This document shows, in pieces, positions 33,801 to 45,533 of a stretch of DNA of 64,000 bases. Below the pieces are notes generated by a model. That model did no database searches. It was not told where the DNA came from and worked only from the letters and a program-made list of their open reading frames with translations. Numbering within the stretch: the stretch's first letter is position 1; every line of letters starts with the position of its first letter. The translations under genes were made by a program, and so were the position numbers. The DNA comes from Mesorhabditis belari (taxonomy: Eukaryota > Nematoda > Chromadorea > Rhabditida > Rhabditidae). Location of the stretch: assembly GCA_958450365.1 (NCBI GenBank), contig CAUEEP010000327.1, positions 106,308-170,307 on the forward strand. Reading direction: 5' to 3'.

Positions 33801-34172
33801 AGGTGACAAATTTAGAACTGAAAACTTGAAATTTGATCAAACCTGACATATCAGCTGACATATCAAAGCTGACATATCACTGATCTATGTTTCGATCAGT
33901 AATATGTTCGTTTTTAAAAGCTTTTGCTTTTCGCAAAAAAAAGTGAATCAAAAACTGGATCTAGCAAAAGGAATTGCATTCTCTGCAAAAGCAAAAGGAG
34001 TTTTCTGAATTGATAACTTTTGAAATTAAATCGTTTTGACCATAAACTAAGTCAAAATGGCAATTTTCCATCATTTTTTTTTTAAACCCATTTCCAGGCG
34101 ATGATCACTCGAGTACACAATTTGCCGGGAATTCGCGAGCACATTCACAATCGAGAGCACACCGTTTGCTGA
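30880..34172 (+). CDS. Sigma-class glutathione S-transferase
   Basis: Cytosolic GST that conjugates glutathione to electrophiles, or acts on prostaglandin or peroxide substrates in some sigma members. Exons: 30880-31012, 31241-31336, 31592-31722, 33346-33453, 33710-33802, 34098-34172; 636 nt, 211 aa, the usual family length. The thioredoxin-like N-terminal domain has YKLYYFVNRGRAEAIR with the catalytic tyrosine, YQVPVLEVDG and the GSH-binding IGQSVAILRYL. The helical domain follows, with LFLGDKETWVDVFAAE (the N-capping/hydrophobic staple region) and a C-terminus of REHIHNREHTVC. The start is one base after TTTTTCAG, suggesting trans-splicing. AATAAA lies at 34227-34232. Intron 3 (31723-33345) carries a palindromic insert. 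Family naming is secure; substrate is not. Confidence 0.92.
32440..32585. repeat. ATAAT/AGTAA low-complexity tract in GST intron 3
   Basis: A run of AATAATAATAATAGTAATAGT followed by AGTAAATAGTAAA and AAGTAAAGT units, in compressed form here. No coding meaning. Confidence 0.8.
32869..33277. mobile_element. Palindromic element in GST intron 3
   Basis: The ends CACAGTAGACATGAGC and GCCCATGTCTAATCCACAG are mirrored; internal arms share GGCATCAAGATCAGACCAATT and its complement with mismatches, and GTAGAAACGCGTAGAATGGC. The TAGACATG end is the same as in the 21384-22250 cluster. Confidence 0.75.
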
Positions 34173-34371
34173 GAAAAACAACAAGAAACCTGATGTAGAA
34201 ATTTTTTTTTCTGCGTAACTTATCGAAATAAAAGTATTCCCTGAACTTGAAAAGTAAGAACTCGAGACAAAAACATCGATTTTCCTGGCAAAAATTATCA
34301 TAACTGTTGAAAAAGTTGCATCCAATGTAAATTTTGTAAATTGGCTATAAAAGAAGATTTTCGGGACTAGC

Positions 34372-34861
34372 ACAATACCGCACCGCCATTTGCGCGCATG
34401 TGAAAAAACGTCTTTTGCGCACCACAGGCCCCGCTCACTAACTTCAAGTACTAAAAGTTGCACCAAATGACCCACATCGCTCCGATTGGGCCCAAATTTT
34501 TACAGCACCTTGCGATCGCCTATGTCCATCTACTGTAAAAAATTTCAGCTTCATAGCTTCATTATAAAAAAAAAATTAAGGAGTGCCTTGAATTTTTTGT
34601 GCGCAAAAGATACAAAAAAGACGTCTTTTGCGCACAAAGCGAACAATGGCTTCCTATTTTTTTTTTTTATAATGAAGCTATGAAGCTGAAATTTTTACAG
34701 TAGATGGACATAGGCGATCGCAAGGTGCTGTAAAAATTTGGGCCCAATCGGAGCGATGTGGGTCATTTGGTGCAACTTTTAGTACTTGAAGTTAGTGAGC
34801 GGGGCCTGTGGTGCGCAAAAGACGTTTTTTCACATGCGCGCAAATGGCGGTGCGGTATTGT
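34372..34861. mobile_element. 490-bp near-perfect palindrome (fold-back MITE)
   Basis: The outer ends are ACAATACCGCACCGCCATTT and its complement. The arms of about 200 bp (34372-34572 and 34660-34861) look almost identical, around a short A/T-rich centre with GTGCGCAAAAGA. No coding potential. It lies about 200 bp past the GST stop. Confidence 0.9.
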
Positions 34862-35394
34862 CATAATCCCAAATTTTCTTGCCATTTTGTCATTTTTCTC
34901 ACGAGATTGAGTTGGTTAAGTGTCTGCTTTCATATAAGTTCTAAGCTCCCGTACGAGGTTTATCAAAGAACGCTCGAATAGCGAAGGCTGATCGCATTTT
35001 CCTGTATAGCACAAACAAAAATCCTTGTTCTTTACGTTGGAAAAGCGATGTACCTTTGGAATTATACTGTTTATTTTGTTGAAAGCCTTGTCCCAGATAA
35101 AATTTCTTTTGTTCTAATGCTTTGCACCGGTAATCGAACCTAGTATGATGATTTTGTCGACGATTAAAAACGATTTTTCAGCAGAACATTTGAAAAAATG
35201 TTTTTTATGAATCGAATCCTTTCATGATGATTTAACAAACGTTTTATTGTATAGCAGTAACAAATCCATCTTTAAACAAATGTATCTAACGCATTGAATC
35301 CTTTAAAGTCGAGCGATAGCTTATTTTTTGCCCTTTTTATCTCTGTTCTATTTTTCAAACCGTGATTAATCTTTCCTTTTTAGGTATCGAAACG

Positions 35395-35877
35395 ATGCCC
35401 TTCTACGAGTTGACGCTCATCACTCGCTCGTTATCAAAGGCCGATCTCGTGAAGGCACTCGTACGGGCTGGCAATACTCTACTCAATCAAGGAGCTGTCA
35501 TTGAAAAGGTCGAATCACTTGGACATCGTGATCTCGCCTACCGCCGGATAGCCAAACAAACGAATGAGAAAGTCTACACATCAAACATGTTCCTTTTCTG
35601 GACACACATGTCACGAGAAATGCGCGAATCGGTGGACAGCATTTTGAGGCAAGACTTGGACACAGTGCACGTCGGAATTGTGACGAATGAGGAAAAAGAA
35701 CCGATCGAATGTAATCTTGAGGAACTTCTGAAACCGCCCGCAGAACGACAAGCAGTGAAAGAATTGAGGGAAAAGCAAAAGATGGGACATTTCACACGAC
35801 AAATCGTCTTTAAGCGAACAGAAAAGGAGTGGAGATCGATTCCAAAGAGTTACCCGATTGCACCGCCAAGATACTAG
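35395..35877 (+). CDS. mrps-6: Mitochondrial ribosomal protein bS6m (MRPS6)
   Basis: Small-subunit mitochondrial ribosomal protein, 160 aa in a single exon. The bS6 fold is visible from the first residues: MPFYELTLITRSLSKADLVK (beta1-alpha1), NTLLNQGAVIEKVESLGHRDL, then LAYRRIAKQTNEKVYTSN, the strand region that binds 16S-like rRNA and bS18. The C-terminal extension (RQIVFKRTEKEW...) is common in animal versions. The start was chosen because of this match and because a TTTTTAG acceptor lies 14 nt upstream (possible trans-splicing), although an in-frame upstream ATG exists at 35362. The next gene starts 370 bp downstream on the same strand. Confidence 0.93.
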   Translation: MPFYELTLITRSLSKADLVKALVRAGNTLLNQGAVIEKVESLGHRDLAYRRIAKQTNEKVYTSNMFLFWTHMSREMRESVDSILRQDLDTVHVGIVTNEEKEPIECNLEELLKPPAERQAVKELREKQKMGHFTRQIVFKRTEKEWRSIPKSYPIAPPRY

Positions 35878-36246
35878 AAGCTTTTACATTTTGAGAGAAG
35901 TGAACCTTGATAGGATAATGCTTTCTTTGTTGGACGATGTTAGTAAATTTTTCATTCAACATCTAAAGTTGTTTAATTAGATTTTTTTAAAAATCTTAAT
36001 GTTCAACTTTAATTTATTAAGTTTGTATTGAGGTTCACTTCAATGTTATGATTTATTGATTGTTTTGGTCGTATAGGGCATAGAATTATAGTTGTTCGTT
36101 GATGTTGAAAAGTTTGTTTTTGTAGAAATTTTTAGACTTTGTTTCTCTTGTTGATTTATGTGTTTTTTCCATTAATTTGCCCCGGGTCTTTCAATTTTTA
36201 TTACATAAATTTAGGTGCATTTGCGCTTGACGGGTAGTCCGCCAAG

Positions 36247-37959
36247 ATGGCTGAATCGCCGGCATGGATGTTTACAAAGGCGCTTTCACATCGACAGAAG
36301 GTAAGAAATATTTAGCTTGGCAAGCAATGATGACGGACATGAGGTTTTTAAAAAGACACGGAAGCTATACAGAAGCAAGATACTGTTTTTGGACAATGCA
36401 TTACTCGGAGCCGACGATTTAAATAGTTTATTTCGTAGAATAAAAGGGTCGAGATTAATTTATTAATTAGTTGTGTACTAATTTTTCAACTTTAGGTGTG
36501 CCGGCTCTACAAGCGCTCGCTTCGTGAGATCGACAACTGGTACGGAGGCAGCTTGCTGGAGGTGCGCTTTCAGAAGGTCATCATGAGGGCTCGATTCGAC
36601 GCAAACAAGGAAGAACAAGTGCGTTTGGGTGAAAATATTGCATTTCCTCTAATTGAATGGCATTTTTATTTGAGTAGAATATTTGCGAGCAGCAAATAAA
36701 ATAAACATCCCACTGTATTAAAGGAAATATAGCAAAATTAGTCCTTTAGGCAATTTGAAGTTCATTCAAATATCATCGTTTATTCAAATTATGATGGAAA
36801 AAATATTTTTAGTATCACAAGCCTCATGTTATTGTTGCAGAACAATCGCAAATGCACTTTAGAATTCTCAAGTTGCGCGTTGACTGAAACATACCTTAAT
36901 TAGAAACTTAAAAGTTCCCATTTTTGATTTTGAAGTTAAAGCACACGATATCCTTCTACTTAAATATTTGATGGAAGAACTTGTTTGTTGAAGAAAGTTA
37001 ATCCTAAAATTCTTGCAATATCTTTCGAATTTAAAGAGCATAATGAACGTTTATAAATCAATTTGATTGAAAACAGAAATTTTGCTAAAGAACCTACCGT
37101 TGTTTAATTAATTTTTTCATTTAGGATACGAGGAAGTCTCAACTGCTATTGGCTGATGGATGTCGACAACTTTGGGAAAAGCGCCACTTTAAGCCCTTCC
37201 GATTTGCAATGGATCCCGGAGGTTTTTTAATTTGAAAGATTACCTTTTTTGTCAACAACCTGAGAGATAAAATACCTGTATTGCTTTGGACGTGAAAGTG
37301 CACGAATAGGAGTGCCAATGGTGCTCGTAGTACCAGTTTTGTTGATTTAATGTTAAAAATCGTAAAGTAATGTTGGTTAAGCTAGAAAAACATGTGATTT
37401 AAATTGCCTTGAATATTTCTTTGCTTTAGGTTCTTCCTACGATCGTGAACGGGAGTCGAGGGACGACATCTTGGACAGTACGCAATGGACACTACCAGAG
37501 AAAGAACAATTCCCGTACTACTTCAATCGCCGTGAGCAACGCAAGAAAGAATTGCTTCAGCATTGGTCCAAGATTGAGAAGGTTTGAAAGATTTTTATTG
37601 CTCAGCGTTTAAAATTACTTTAGAAAGGCTAGTAGTTAACCTTATCTTAATTAGTAGTTAGGCTAAGTGTGCTAAAAATTACACGATCGTAATTAATCTG
37701 TAAGTACGGTCTGACAGAACGTAAAATTTATGAAAGGGTGTGTCAGATTAATTAGACAATTTTATGCATTCTGACGCGTCGTGTTCTCCAACCATATTTT
37801 AGCTTAAGCAACCGAGATGAAAATCATAATTTTATTAAAAGAACTTTAGACATCTTTATCGATATCTTCTCAATTCGTTTCTTTTAGGACTGGGATGAGC
37901 AAATCTCATCGATTCAAACGAAACTGCCTGACGAGAAAACGATTCAGAAGAATTATTAA
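36247..37959 (+). CDS. NADH dehydrogenase (complex I) subunit NDUFB9, LYR family
   Basis: Accessory subunit of mitochondrial complex I, in the distal membrane arm. Exons: 36247-36300, 36496-36618, 37125-37221, 37430-37581, 37888-37959; 165 aa. The LYR-type motif is in VCRLYKRSLREIDNWY, followed by ARFDANKEEQ, LLADGCRQLWEKRHFKPF, MDPGGSSYDRERES and the typical FPYYFNRREQRKKELLQHW. These match the NDUFB9 order over its whole length. A TTTAG acceptor at 36213-36217 precedes the start by about 30 nt. AATAAA is at about 38042. Spacing to bS6m (370 bp) and to the next gene (441 bp) would fit a nematode operon with long spacers; this is inference. Confidence 0.9.
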
Positions 37960-38399
37960 AGTTAATTTTTGTCTAATTTCTAGTTGATTATTATGTACGG
38001 TTTCTTTTAGTAAAGTTTGGTAATGTTAATAGCATTGTGTAAATAAATATTAGATTACGTTGTGATGGAAAAATACAATTTTTTGTTCAAGCGTAATTCG
38101 GATTCATACTTGGAGAAAATCGTGCAATTTGGTTGAATTCCGTCAGCAGGGACTCCGGACTTAAGCGCTATTTTGAGCGTTTTTAAGAAAAAGCAGTGCT
38201 TTGTATTTTTCGGCTGCTGACGGCGCTGTAAAAAATGTTTCTTGGTCAACCATGGCAGAAATGAACGCAGCGATACTCTCATTGACGTTTATTCAATGAA
38301 ACAAAGTGTCCTTACCGCTTATTCTCTGACGAATTCATGAATTTATATATTTAGCGCAACTAATTCTGATCAATTTTTCACCTTTCACTTCATCCAAAC

Positions 38400-41300
38400 A
38401 TGTCCCAGCAAAACTACAAAGATGGTACGGTGAAGAAGCCGAACGTAGGCGATTGTACGTTGAATTTTTTGCGTCAAATTTAAAATAAGTTTTTCCTAGT
38501 TTATGCGCAACTTAAGGAAAATTTCATGAATCCCCATTTTACAGGCATCTATTTCATTCGAAAACTTCGTCACTATGCTTTACGGGCGGATGAGGCGATC
38601 TTCGAGACCGAATCCGGTCAACCCGATCCGAGCGCTCTCGAGAGAATGCAAGAAGTCACTCGCTTCTACGAGCAAATCGAAAATTATGCTAAACAATTGC
38701 CACCGAATGTCGCGGGAGCGATGGAGAAGATGGATCTGCTGAAGAGCATTTATCAGGTTTGTGGAGGGGAGAAGATAACTCCCAAAAAATAAGGTTGAAG
38801 CTGCTTGGGTTCTAATTGAAACTGAAGTGGAAAAAGTTCAGAGTTTGTAATTTAAAAATGCAAATTCATATGGAGAAGAATTGCAAGAACCTTTGTTTTC
38901 GAACTCCATTTCAGGAAGAGCAAAACGATCTGAACACCCACGAGCTTGTCGAGAGTTTCATCGACACAACCAATTGGACCGAATGCATATTTGTAAGTTC
39001 GATGCTCGACGATATTAAATCTAAATTCAATTTCAATTATTTATCAACAACATTTTTTCAGACTCGTTACGTGTATCTCACCGAGTTTCACCGCTATCGA
39101 CCGTACAGTCGAAAAACGACGGCGATGATCCCGAAACATTTGCCGTATTCGAATTGGGGAGCCGAGGATGCGAACAAACATCCGCATAAGCTTTTCGAGG
39201 CAGCTTTTGCACAGGTTTGATTGTGTTTGTTTATGGATTTGGGAAAGTTGCAAGCTGTAAGCAAAAAGACGATTTGTGCAAAAGTAGCTCTTCATTACTT
39301 TATGATTATTGTAAAAATTACAATAAGAATGTGAGTGTATTCTGTAAGAAACAGGCTCTTTCTCTGAAACTTGGTTTCTTGAAAGTTTCGTGGTCTTTTA
39401 GCCAAAAAAGTCAGTTTTGAGATCTTTTGAATTTCTTGCCTTTTCCCTGTTTTTGTTTTTCATTAAAGGAAGCGTAAGAATCGAGGCCGATTCCAAGTGA
39501 AAAATTTTTTCGCCGATAGCTATCATTTTGTTTTATTTGATGCTTTTTATATCAATGAGTGACGATCTTGTTTTTCTCCAAGCCTTGCAGTGTCTCCAAA
39601 AATTTGTAAACCCATCAAATCACTCTAGCCGGGTGATTTTTATTCTTTTTATAATAAAATCAGCGATATTAAAATAAAAAACAGGTGGTTGCCGTAAAAA
39701 AAATTTTATTGTCAGCCGGCCGCGATTAATACCCCCCTCCCCTTTAAGTAAAGTAGTGTGGTTGAGCAAAACTAACTCCTGAATTTCAGCTTCAACTCGA
39801 TTTGAAAAACATGAAGCCTCGATCGGGAATCGTGCCCACATATTTGGAACAAAACAGTATGTCATCGATTATTGAGGTAACAGCTGTGAATGTGATTGGA
39901 TAACTTAAAAAGATAAATGCAAATTGTTTCATAAAGCTCAATTTGCATTTTGAAAAGTTGGGGAGATGATAGCACGAAAATTGGTGATCTTGAACTTTTC
40001 GAAAAAACTTTTATACCCAAATTTTCAATGTTTTCACTAAAATTAATGCTTGAATCAAATTCGAACTTTTTTTCAGCTCAAATTTGGCTTCTTTTGCCCG
40101 ACACAGAAGAACACGTTCATCTGCTCACAAAAGATGTTATTGGTGGAGGAATTCGGGTATTTCGAGAGCCTTCAATTCATCGCTCCACACGAGGAATGGG
40201 CGTACAACGAGGAAATGGGAGAAAAAAGGGTAAGCTGGCAAAAGAAACTCTTTTTGACTCTCTGTGTACTTTGGGCTAAAATTTTTTAAACGCACATTTC
40301 CTGGTGCACGAGTTGTGTGCACTAGAAACCAGGTTTTTTACAAGATTTAAGCACAATCAATTAAATGAAACCCGTTTTCTTCAATTTAAACCGTTTTTCA
40401 GGTCGATCTAACCAAGGAAAGCCAATATTTAATTTTCCGAAAGCTCACGATTCAGGGAAACGTTCAGCTCACTCATGTAAGTCATGAAAAAAAAAATCGA
40501 AATCTATCAACATTTTCCAGACAATTCATCCATATTTGACGTCAAATGCGATGAAGAACCTCTTCATGCAATTGGGCAAATATCAAGAAGTTTTTCGGGC
40601 ACAATGCAAATATTGCAGGTGAGTACGGGGACAAGTTCGAAATGTACTTTATACGGAAAAAAAATCCCGAAACCCCTCTTTCTGATGCACACACTCAATT
40701 CGTAGCTCAGTATTGAGTCCAGTCCAGTGCGCCAGGAAGGGGTGTTTGTGGAAAATTTCAAAGTACAAAAAGAAAACAAAGTACACCTTAAAGTGAAATT
40801 AGGTTTGGGATTTTTTTTTTTGGTTTAAAATCACTTTTAATAAATCGTTACCGTGAGTTTCTATGGGTAAAACTTTTTAAAAAATCGAATTCTCCGCCTC
40901 TTTTTACCCTAAAAACACAAAGATTCGACAGAAAAAGTGAAAAACAGCAAAGAATAAAGAACTTTTGAATTTTTAGAATAAAGAACTTTTTATAGCAGCT
41001 TGCCTTTGAACACCGGTTTTAAATTCAGAGCAGAGCATTCACCAACGCCAATCAACGATTTCCATTAGCTCTCTTGCTTTAAGTTATCACAAACAGTTAA
41101 GCTAAGTCAAGCCAAGTTAAGCTAAGCTAAGCCTAAGCCAAGTTAAGCTAAGCTAAGTCAAGCCAAGTTAAGCTAAGCTAAGCCAAGCCAAGCCAAGCCA
41201 AGCCAAGCTAAGCTAAGCTAAGAAAAAGAAAAAGCAAAAGAAAAAGCAAAAGAAAAAGAAAAAGCAAAAGCAAAAATGTCTAGAAAATAATTTTGTTTTT

Positions 41301-41535
41301 TTTTTTTTTGCCTGGCGCTGTTTTAGGCGTTTTTATTTCCTTGGATACATGCAAAACAAGAAAGAAACAACAAGAAAACAAGAAAACAACAAAAAACAAG
41401 AAAACAACAAAGAACAACAAAAAACCATCTAAAATTCTCATTTTCAGAAAGCACATGAAAGATTTCATGCCTCCCTACGTCGTCCTTGCTGCAAAGCAGA
41501 CGCAATTCGATTTCGCGCATGAGACTTGTAAGTGA
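38400..41535 (+). CDS. mdt-27: Mediator complex subunit 27 (MED27), first copy
   Basis: Mediator tail/head-junction subunit linking transcription factors to RNA polymerase II. Exons: 38400-38424, 38545-38756, 38915-38992, 39062-39214, 39790-39876, 40077-40229, 40402-40476, 40521-40618, 41448-41535; 969 nt, 322 aa. Start MSQQNYKDG, then a helical N-terminal region (IRKLRHYALRADEAIFE) as in MED27. The diagnostic part is at the end: NAMKNLFMQLGKYQEVFRAQ, CKYC, KHMKDFMPPYVV and HETC, i.e. the CxxC...HxxC zinc-binding tail of MED27. AATAAA at about 41622. A GTAAGT donor overlaps the last codons, so a slightly different C-terminus is possible. A diverged paralogue with the same exon plan follows at 42851. 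Confidence 0.85.
41090..41275. repeat. AAGCTAAGCC and AAAAGCAAAAG low-complexity tracts in MED27 intron 8
   Basis: Tandem GCCAAGTTAAGCTAAGCTAA units followed by a purine tract of AAAAGCAAAAGAAA units, both in the 830-nt intron before the last MED27 exon. Confidence 0.88.
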
Positions 41536-42850
41536 GCAATTGGTGCTTTCATAATTTTACGGGTTATTTTTGATTATTTTCAAACTTTATGATCTCATTT
41601 AATTCTCATTAACAAAATTGGAATAAATATTTGGAAGTATTTGGAATAAATAAATTGATAACAACAAAAAAGACGAAAACACAATGAAAACAAAAAGATT
41701 TTGCTGCTTTTAACAAAGCAGATTGATCGATTGATCGTTTCAATCGAATTTACCCAAATCCCGTAAACATTCGAATAGAAGAGCCGGCTGACTCTTCGAT
41801 TTTTCAATGTGTCTCTAAAATTCTTTTTATTTCTCTAGCTACAGATACCCAAATTTTCAAGAGCTCAAAAATCGATGTTTTTTTTTTGGATTCTCATCCG
41901 CTTTTCGACGTCATTAAGCTTGTTTAGACTTTTTTAAAGACTATAACTATTATTTAAAGCTTTTCAAAGTCTTTTAAAAACTCTTTTAAAAGTTGAGCAT
42001 TTCGCTAATCGAGAGTTGAAAAATTTCGTCGAAAAGGGCTCTTCGAAAAGGGGCTCTTCAATCTACCGCAAAAATGCGGTAGATTCCAATTCTAAAATGG
42101 TGGATGTACGGAATTTGCTTGAGAATCATTGCATTTGCTTCTGTAATATAATTTATAAAGATAATACTCATTTCGCGGCCACTCATTTCACAGCACACAC
42201 ATTTCACCGCACAATCGTGACACACGTGCGTCTAATGGCAGGTGACTTTATCGATCGAAAAGTTGAGTTCTAACGTCTCCGATGTCTCGAAATGTGCCCA
42301 AATAGTGCAGTGGTAAGTGCAGTGGTAAGTGCACACTTACCCATTCTTCTTTTTGCTTTTTGGCCGCGAGTTCGGATCCACTACGGGCAAAACTTTTGTT
42401 TTCTTCGAAACTTTGAAACTTCGAACTTAGTGGCACTGTTGGTGGAGCGGTTGGAGTAGAGGTGCTGGTGTAAAATGACTTAATGAACTCTACTTAAATA
42501 CAATTTGATGCAATGACTGAAAATCTTTTTTTTTAAAGCGTTTAAAGGAGTCGGACTATACATTTGAAGCGACCCCACCCCGGTGCCCCCCTTGGCCACA
42601 AAAGTCCGCCCAAAGTAATCCCAAGGTAAGTAACCTAAGTGAACCTATTAGTAATTATTAGTAACCTAATACACCGCTAAGTGCCGTGTTTTTGAAGATC
42701 TTTAGTTGCTCAGCTGAATATTTTGTGCAATTAACATTTACCCGTCGGATATTGAACAGGCAACAATAATCTTATTTTTTTTCTTTCCATTTTCGTTTTA
42801 CCTTCTAGCTTTCTGGTGATCTTGGACAAATTTTGTGTTTTAGTTGTGTG
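41536..42850. other. Spacer between the two MED27 copies
   Basis: It contains the first copy's poly(A) signal (about 41622) and AT-rich sequence with a few short inverted motifs (CTTTTCGAAAAGGGGCTCTTC near 42030, in part). No additional gene was found; open frames here are short and unsupported. Confidence 0.45.
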
Positions 42851-45155
42851 ATGTCGCAAACCGCCGACGAGTGCAAAAAGCAGATTGTGTCTTCGAGGAG
42901 CGGTAAGGTTTTTTGCTTTGCTTTTTCGTAGCAAATAATTGATTTGCTTTGGAATTGATTTGAATGATAAAGCGTCAGTCCGGGAAGTAAACCTATGCTG
43001 AATGGAGTTGCAATTTGCTAATTACACGTAAAAATTCATGTAGAGCTTAACAAACATTTAGGTAGCATAAAATTTATGCTAGAGATTGAGTTTAAAACAA
43101 GATTGTTTTGTTTATCTATTATTGTTTTTAGTCGCTCGACATGTGCAAAAGTTTCGAGCGAAAATGATGGAAACTGCAGGATACCTGAAGACACTAAATG
43201 CGACGGTTGATCGAAAAGGACTCATCAAGAAGTTGACGAAAGAATTCGACCAATTGCAAGCGACATTGAGTGATTTGCCGAACATCTTCCCAACGGATAT
43301 CGTCAACAGCTTCTTTACCAATGTGCAACTTGCGGAGAATGTAAGTTTGGGGAATTTGTTATTGATTATGTTGAAAAATCTTTGGCACTATCCCACAAGT
43401 CTTGTTGGCTATTTTAAATATGAAAGTAGTAGCGTAAGATGCACAAGTACCTAGGTAGTTTGACTTTTTTAATTGAAAATTGCTAGATCGATCTTTTAAA
43501 TCAAGATCGAAGAAGTAATCTCGAATTGACAAGGTGTCTTCTAAAGATAACAGCAAAGGTATCTTCTTTTTGCAACATGTCTTAAGCGAATTAATTCTTT
43601 TGTGCATGAGGAAAAGAAATTCATCATCCATGTATTCAATTTTATCTTTAGGAGCCTGAGTACAAGTCGCAAATCAATCAATTCTTTGAGCAACTAATGT
43701 GGCATGATAGAAATCTGGTTGGTTTTTGTTATGCTATGGCTTTTAACGAGATATTTTAGATGTTTTACGCCTTTTCGTTGAATGAGATGCACGAAGCGGG
43801 AATAGTCACAGAAAAGAAGGCTCCGATAAGCATCAAGCAACCATTGAGGCCAAAAGTGGTGATATCGGCAGCACATGAGCGATTCCAGAAGATTTTTCAA
43901 CTTGTGAGTATTTATAATTTGGTGGAAAGCTATTTATAATAGCTACAACTAAACGTCTAGATGACAAACTTCAGTAAAGCAATAGGTATAAGAATAAGGA
44001 TGTTGCTAAAGTTTTTATCAGATATACAGAACCTTTAAGCCTTTAGACATTAATGTTTTAATCTTTTAAGTAGTAACAATGAATAGCCCAAAACTGTATT
44101 CAGATTAATATGTTAAAGCTCTACTTTCTACAATACAGGATTATATTGAAGCTTTACATATTGTTCAATCTTTTAAATTTTCAGGTTCAATCGAATTTTT
44201 TGAAGCGAGGCGCCATTTGCAGATAAGCTATTTGGCGAAAAATTTTCAACCATCAACATCTGTTGCAGAAGTGCGTTTTAATGGTACATCCAAACTATTA
44301 TGAACTAATGCTTCACTCAGACATTATATTGTTTAGTTGCGATGTGGCACTTTCTTTCGTGGATCGTTCATCCCTCGACTGCGCATTTTGATGCTAGTGA
44401 TTGATGGAGAGCTTCACTACGTAAATTTTATTGGCGGACACGAGAATTGGCCAATCGATGACGACTGCTGGGGAAACAGGGTACTTGTTACGTCGTAATT
44501 TGAATCTGATCTTCATTAAGTTAAATATCACTTATGAGAGTCGCTACCACGTCTACAAATCACTTACGATTCGTGCAAATGAGCTGCTTAACAAATTGGT
44601 TAGTTTTTAAAGTTATCTGCTACTTAAACATTTGGCTTTTACAAAAAACATTATCACATGTCTACTTATGAGTGAAAAAGGTCAAGCTTTTTGATTCAAA
44701 AATTTTATCCTACTGCAATTGCAAATAGAATATAGCTACTATTATCGGATTGGGATTTTAAAAGCCGTATCGATGCAAGAGTTTTTTCAAAGAAGTAAAC
44801 TCTAATCAAATCACTTTTTAGTCCGATTCATCCTTCTCGACGAATCCAAACGACATGGCTAAGATGAACTATACATTAGCAAAGTTTGGGGACGTTTTTT
44901 ACAATACGTGCACTGGTTGCCAGTGAGTTTTATTGTTGTATACATTAGATTTAAAATTCAAAACAAGATCAGGTTTTATAATCGTTAAAATCATAATGAT
45001 TAGCATGAATGATTTAATAATTCTTCTAGTATTCTTAGTCTTCAGTAGTAGTCTTCAACGCTCTTTTTAGGAAAGTAATGAAAAACTTCTGCCCGCCTAC
45101 GATTGTCAACATCATCGGCAACAAAACAATTTACCGCCATGAACAATGTTTATAA
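42851..45155 (+). CDS. MED27 paralogue, diverged second copy
   Basis: Predicted 308 aa. Exons: 42851-42902, 43132-43340, 43652-43717, 43760-43903, 44223-44270, 44337-44480, 44521-44598, 44822-44922, 45071-45155; all phases close. The exon number and phases match the upstream MED27 gene one for one. Residue matches support it: both begin MSQ; exon 7 pairs LNITYESRYHVYKSLTI with VDLTKESQYLIFRKLTI; exons 8-9 keep CTGC, KVMKNFCPPTIV and HEQC, so the CxxC...HxxC zinc tail is intact. Overall identity looks low (roughly a quarter by eye). AATAAA at 45221. The intact frame and metal ligands argue against a pseudogene. It may be a specialised Mediator subunit or a tail-only protein; that is inference. 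The exon 5 acceptor was chosen because upstream alternatives meet a stop. Confidence 0.8.
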
Positions 45156-45270
45156 GTATGTTTAATCCATGTTGCCACTTTTAGTTTTTTTGTGCAAAAT
45201 TTGCATTAACTTTTGTTGCAAATAAATCGTTGTAAGGAAATTAAATGTAAATGCTGAGAAATTCGAGGAA

Positions 45271-45360
45271 GGAGTATACATTTCGAGTGTTCCCTTTTTG
45301 TCCCCCTCCTAGTATCCCCCTATTTTTTTTTCATATCAAATCACAACTTTTTGCTCTCCA
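45271..45360 (+). repeat. Left arm of inverted repeat flanking the zinc-finger-like gene
   Basis: TATACATTTCGAGTGT followed by a pyrimidine/G-poor tract and CATATCAAATCACAACTTTT. The mirror arm is at 46407-46560. Confidence 0.75.
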
Positions 45361-45533
45361 AATGTGCTTTAACTTTTTAAACTCAATGATCGGCAAATGC
45401 ATCGAACTCGAAACATCTTAAACGGAAAAATTTAACTGAAATCAGTCAAAAAAGTTAAAAACACGATTCCTTGTAACTATTTTACCAAACAAAAACAATG
45501 TTAACGAAATCACATACAATAAACAAAAATAAA

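Noticed and set aside
42016..42436. Extra exon(s) between the two MED27 genes
   Set aside because: Open frames are short, with no splice context or recognisable motifs.
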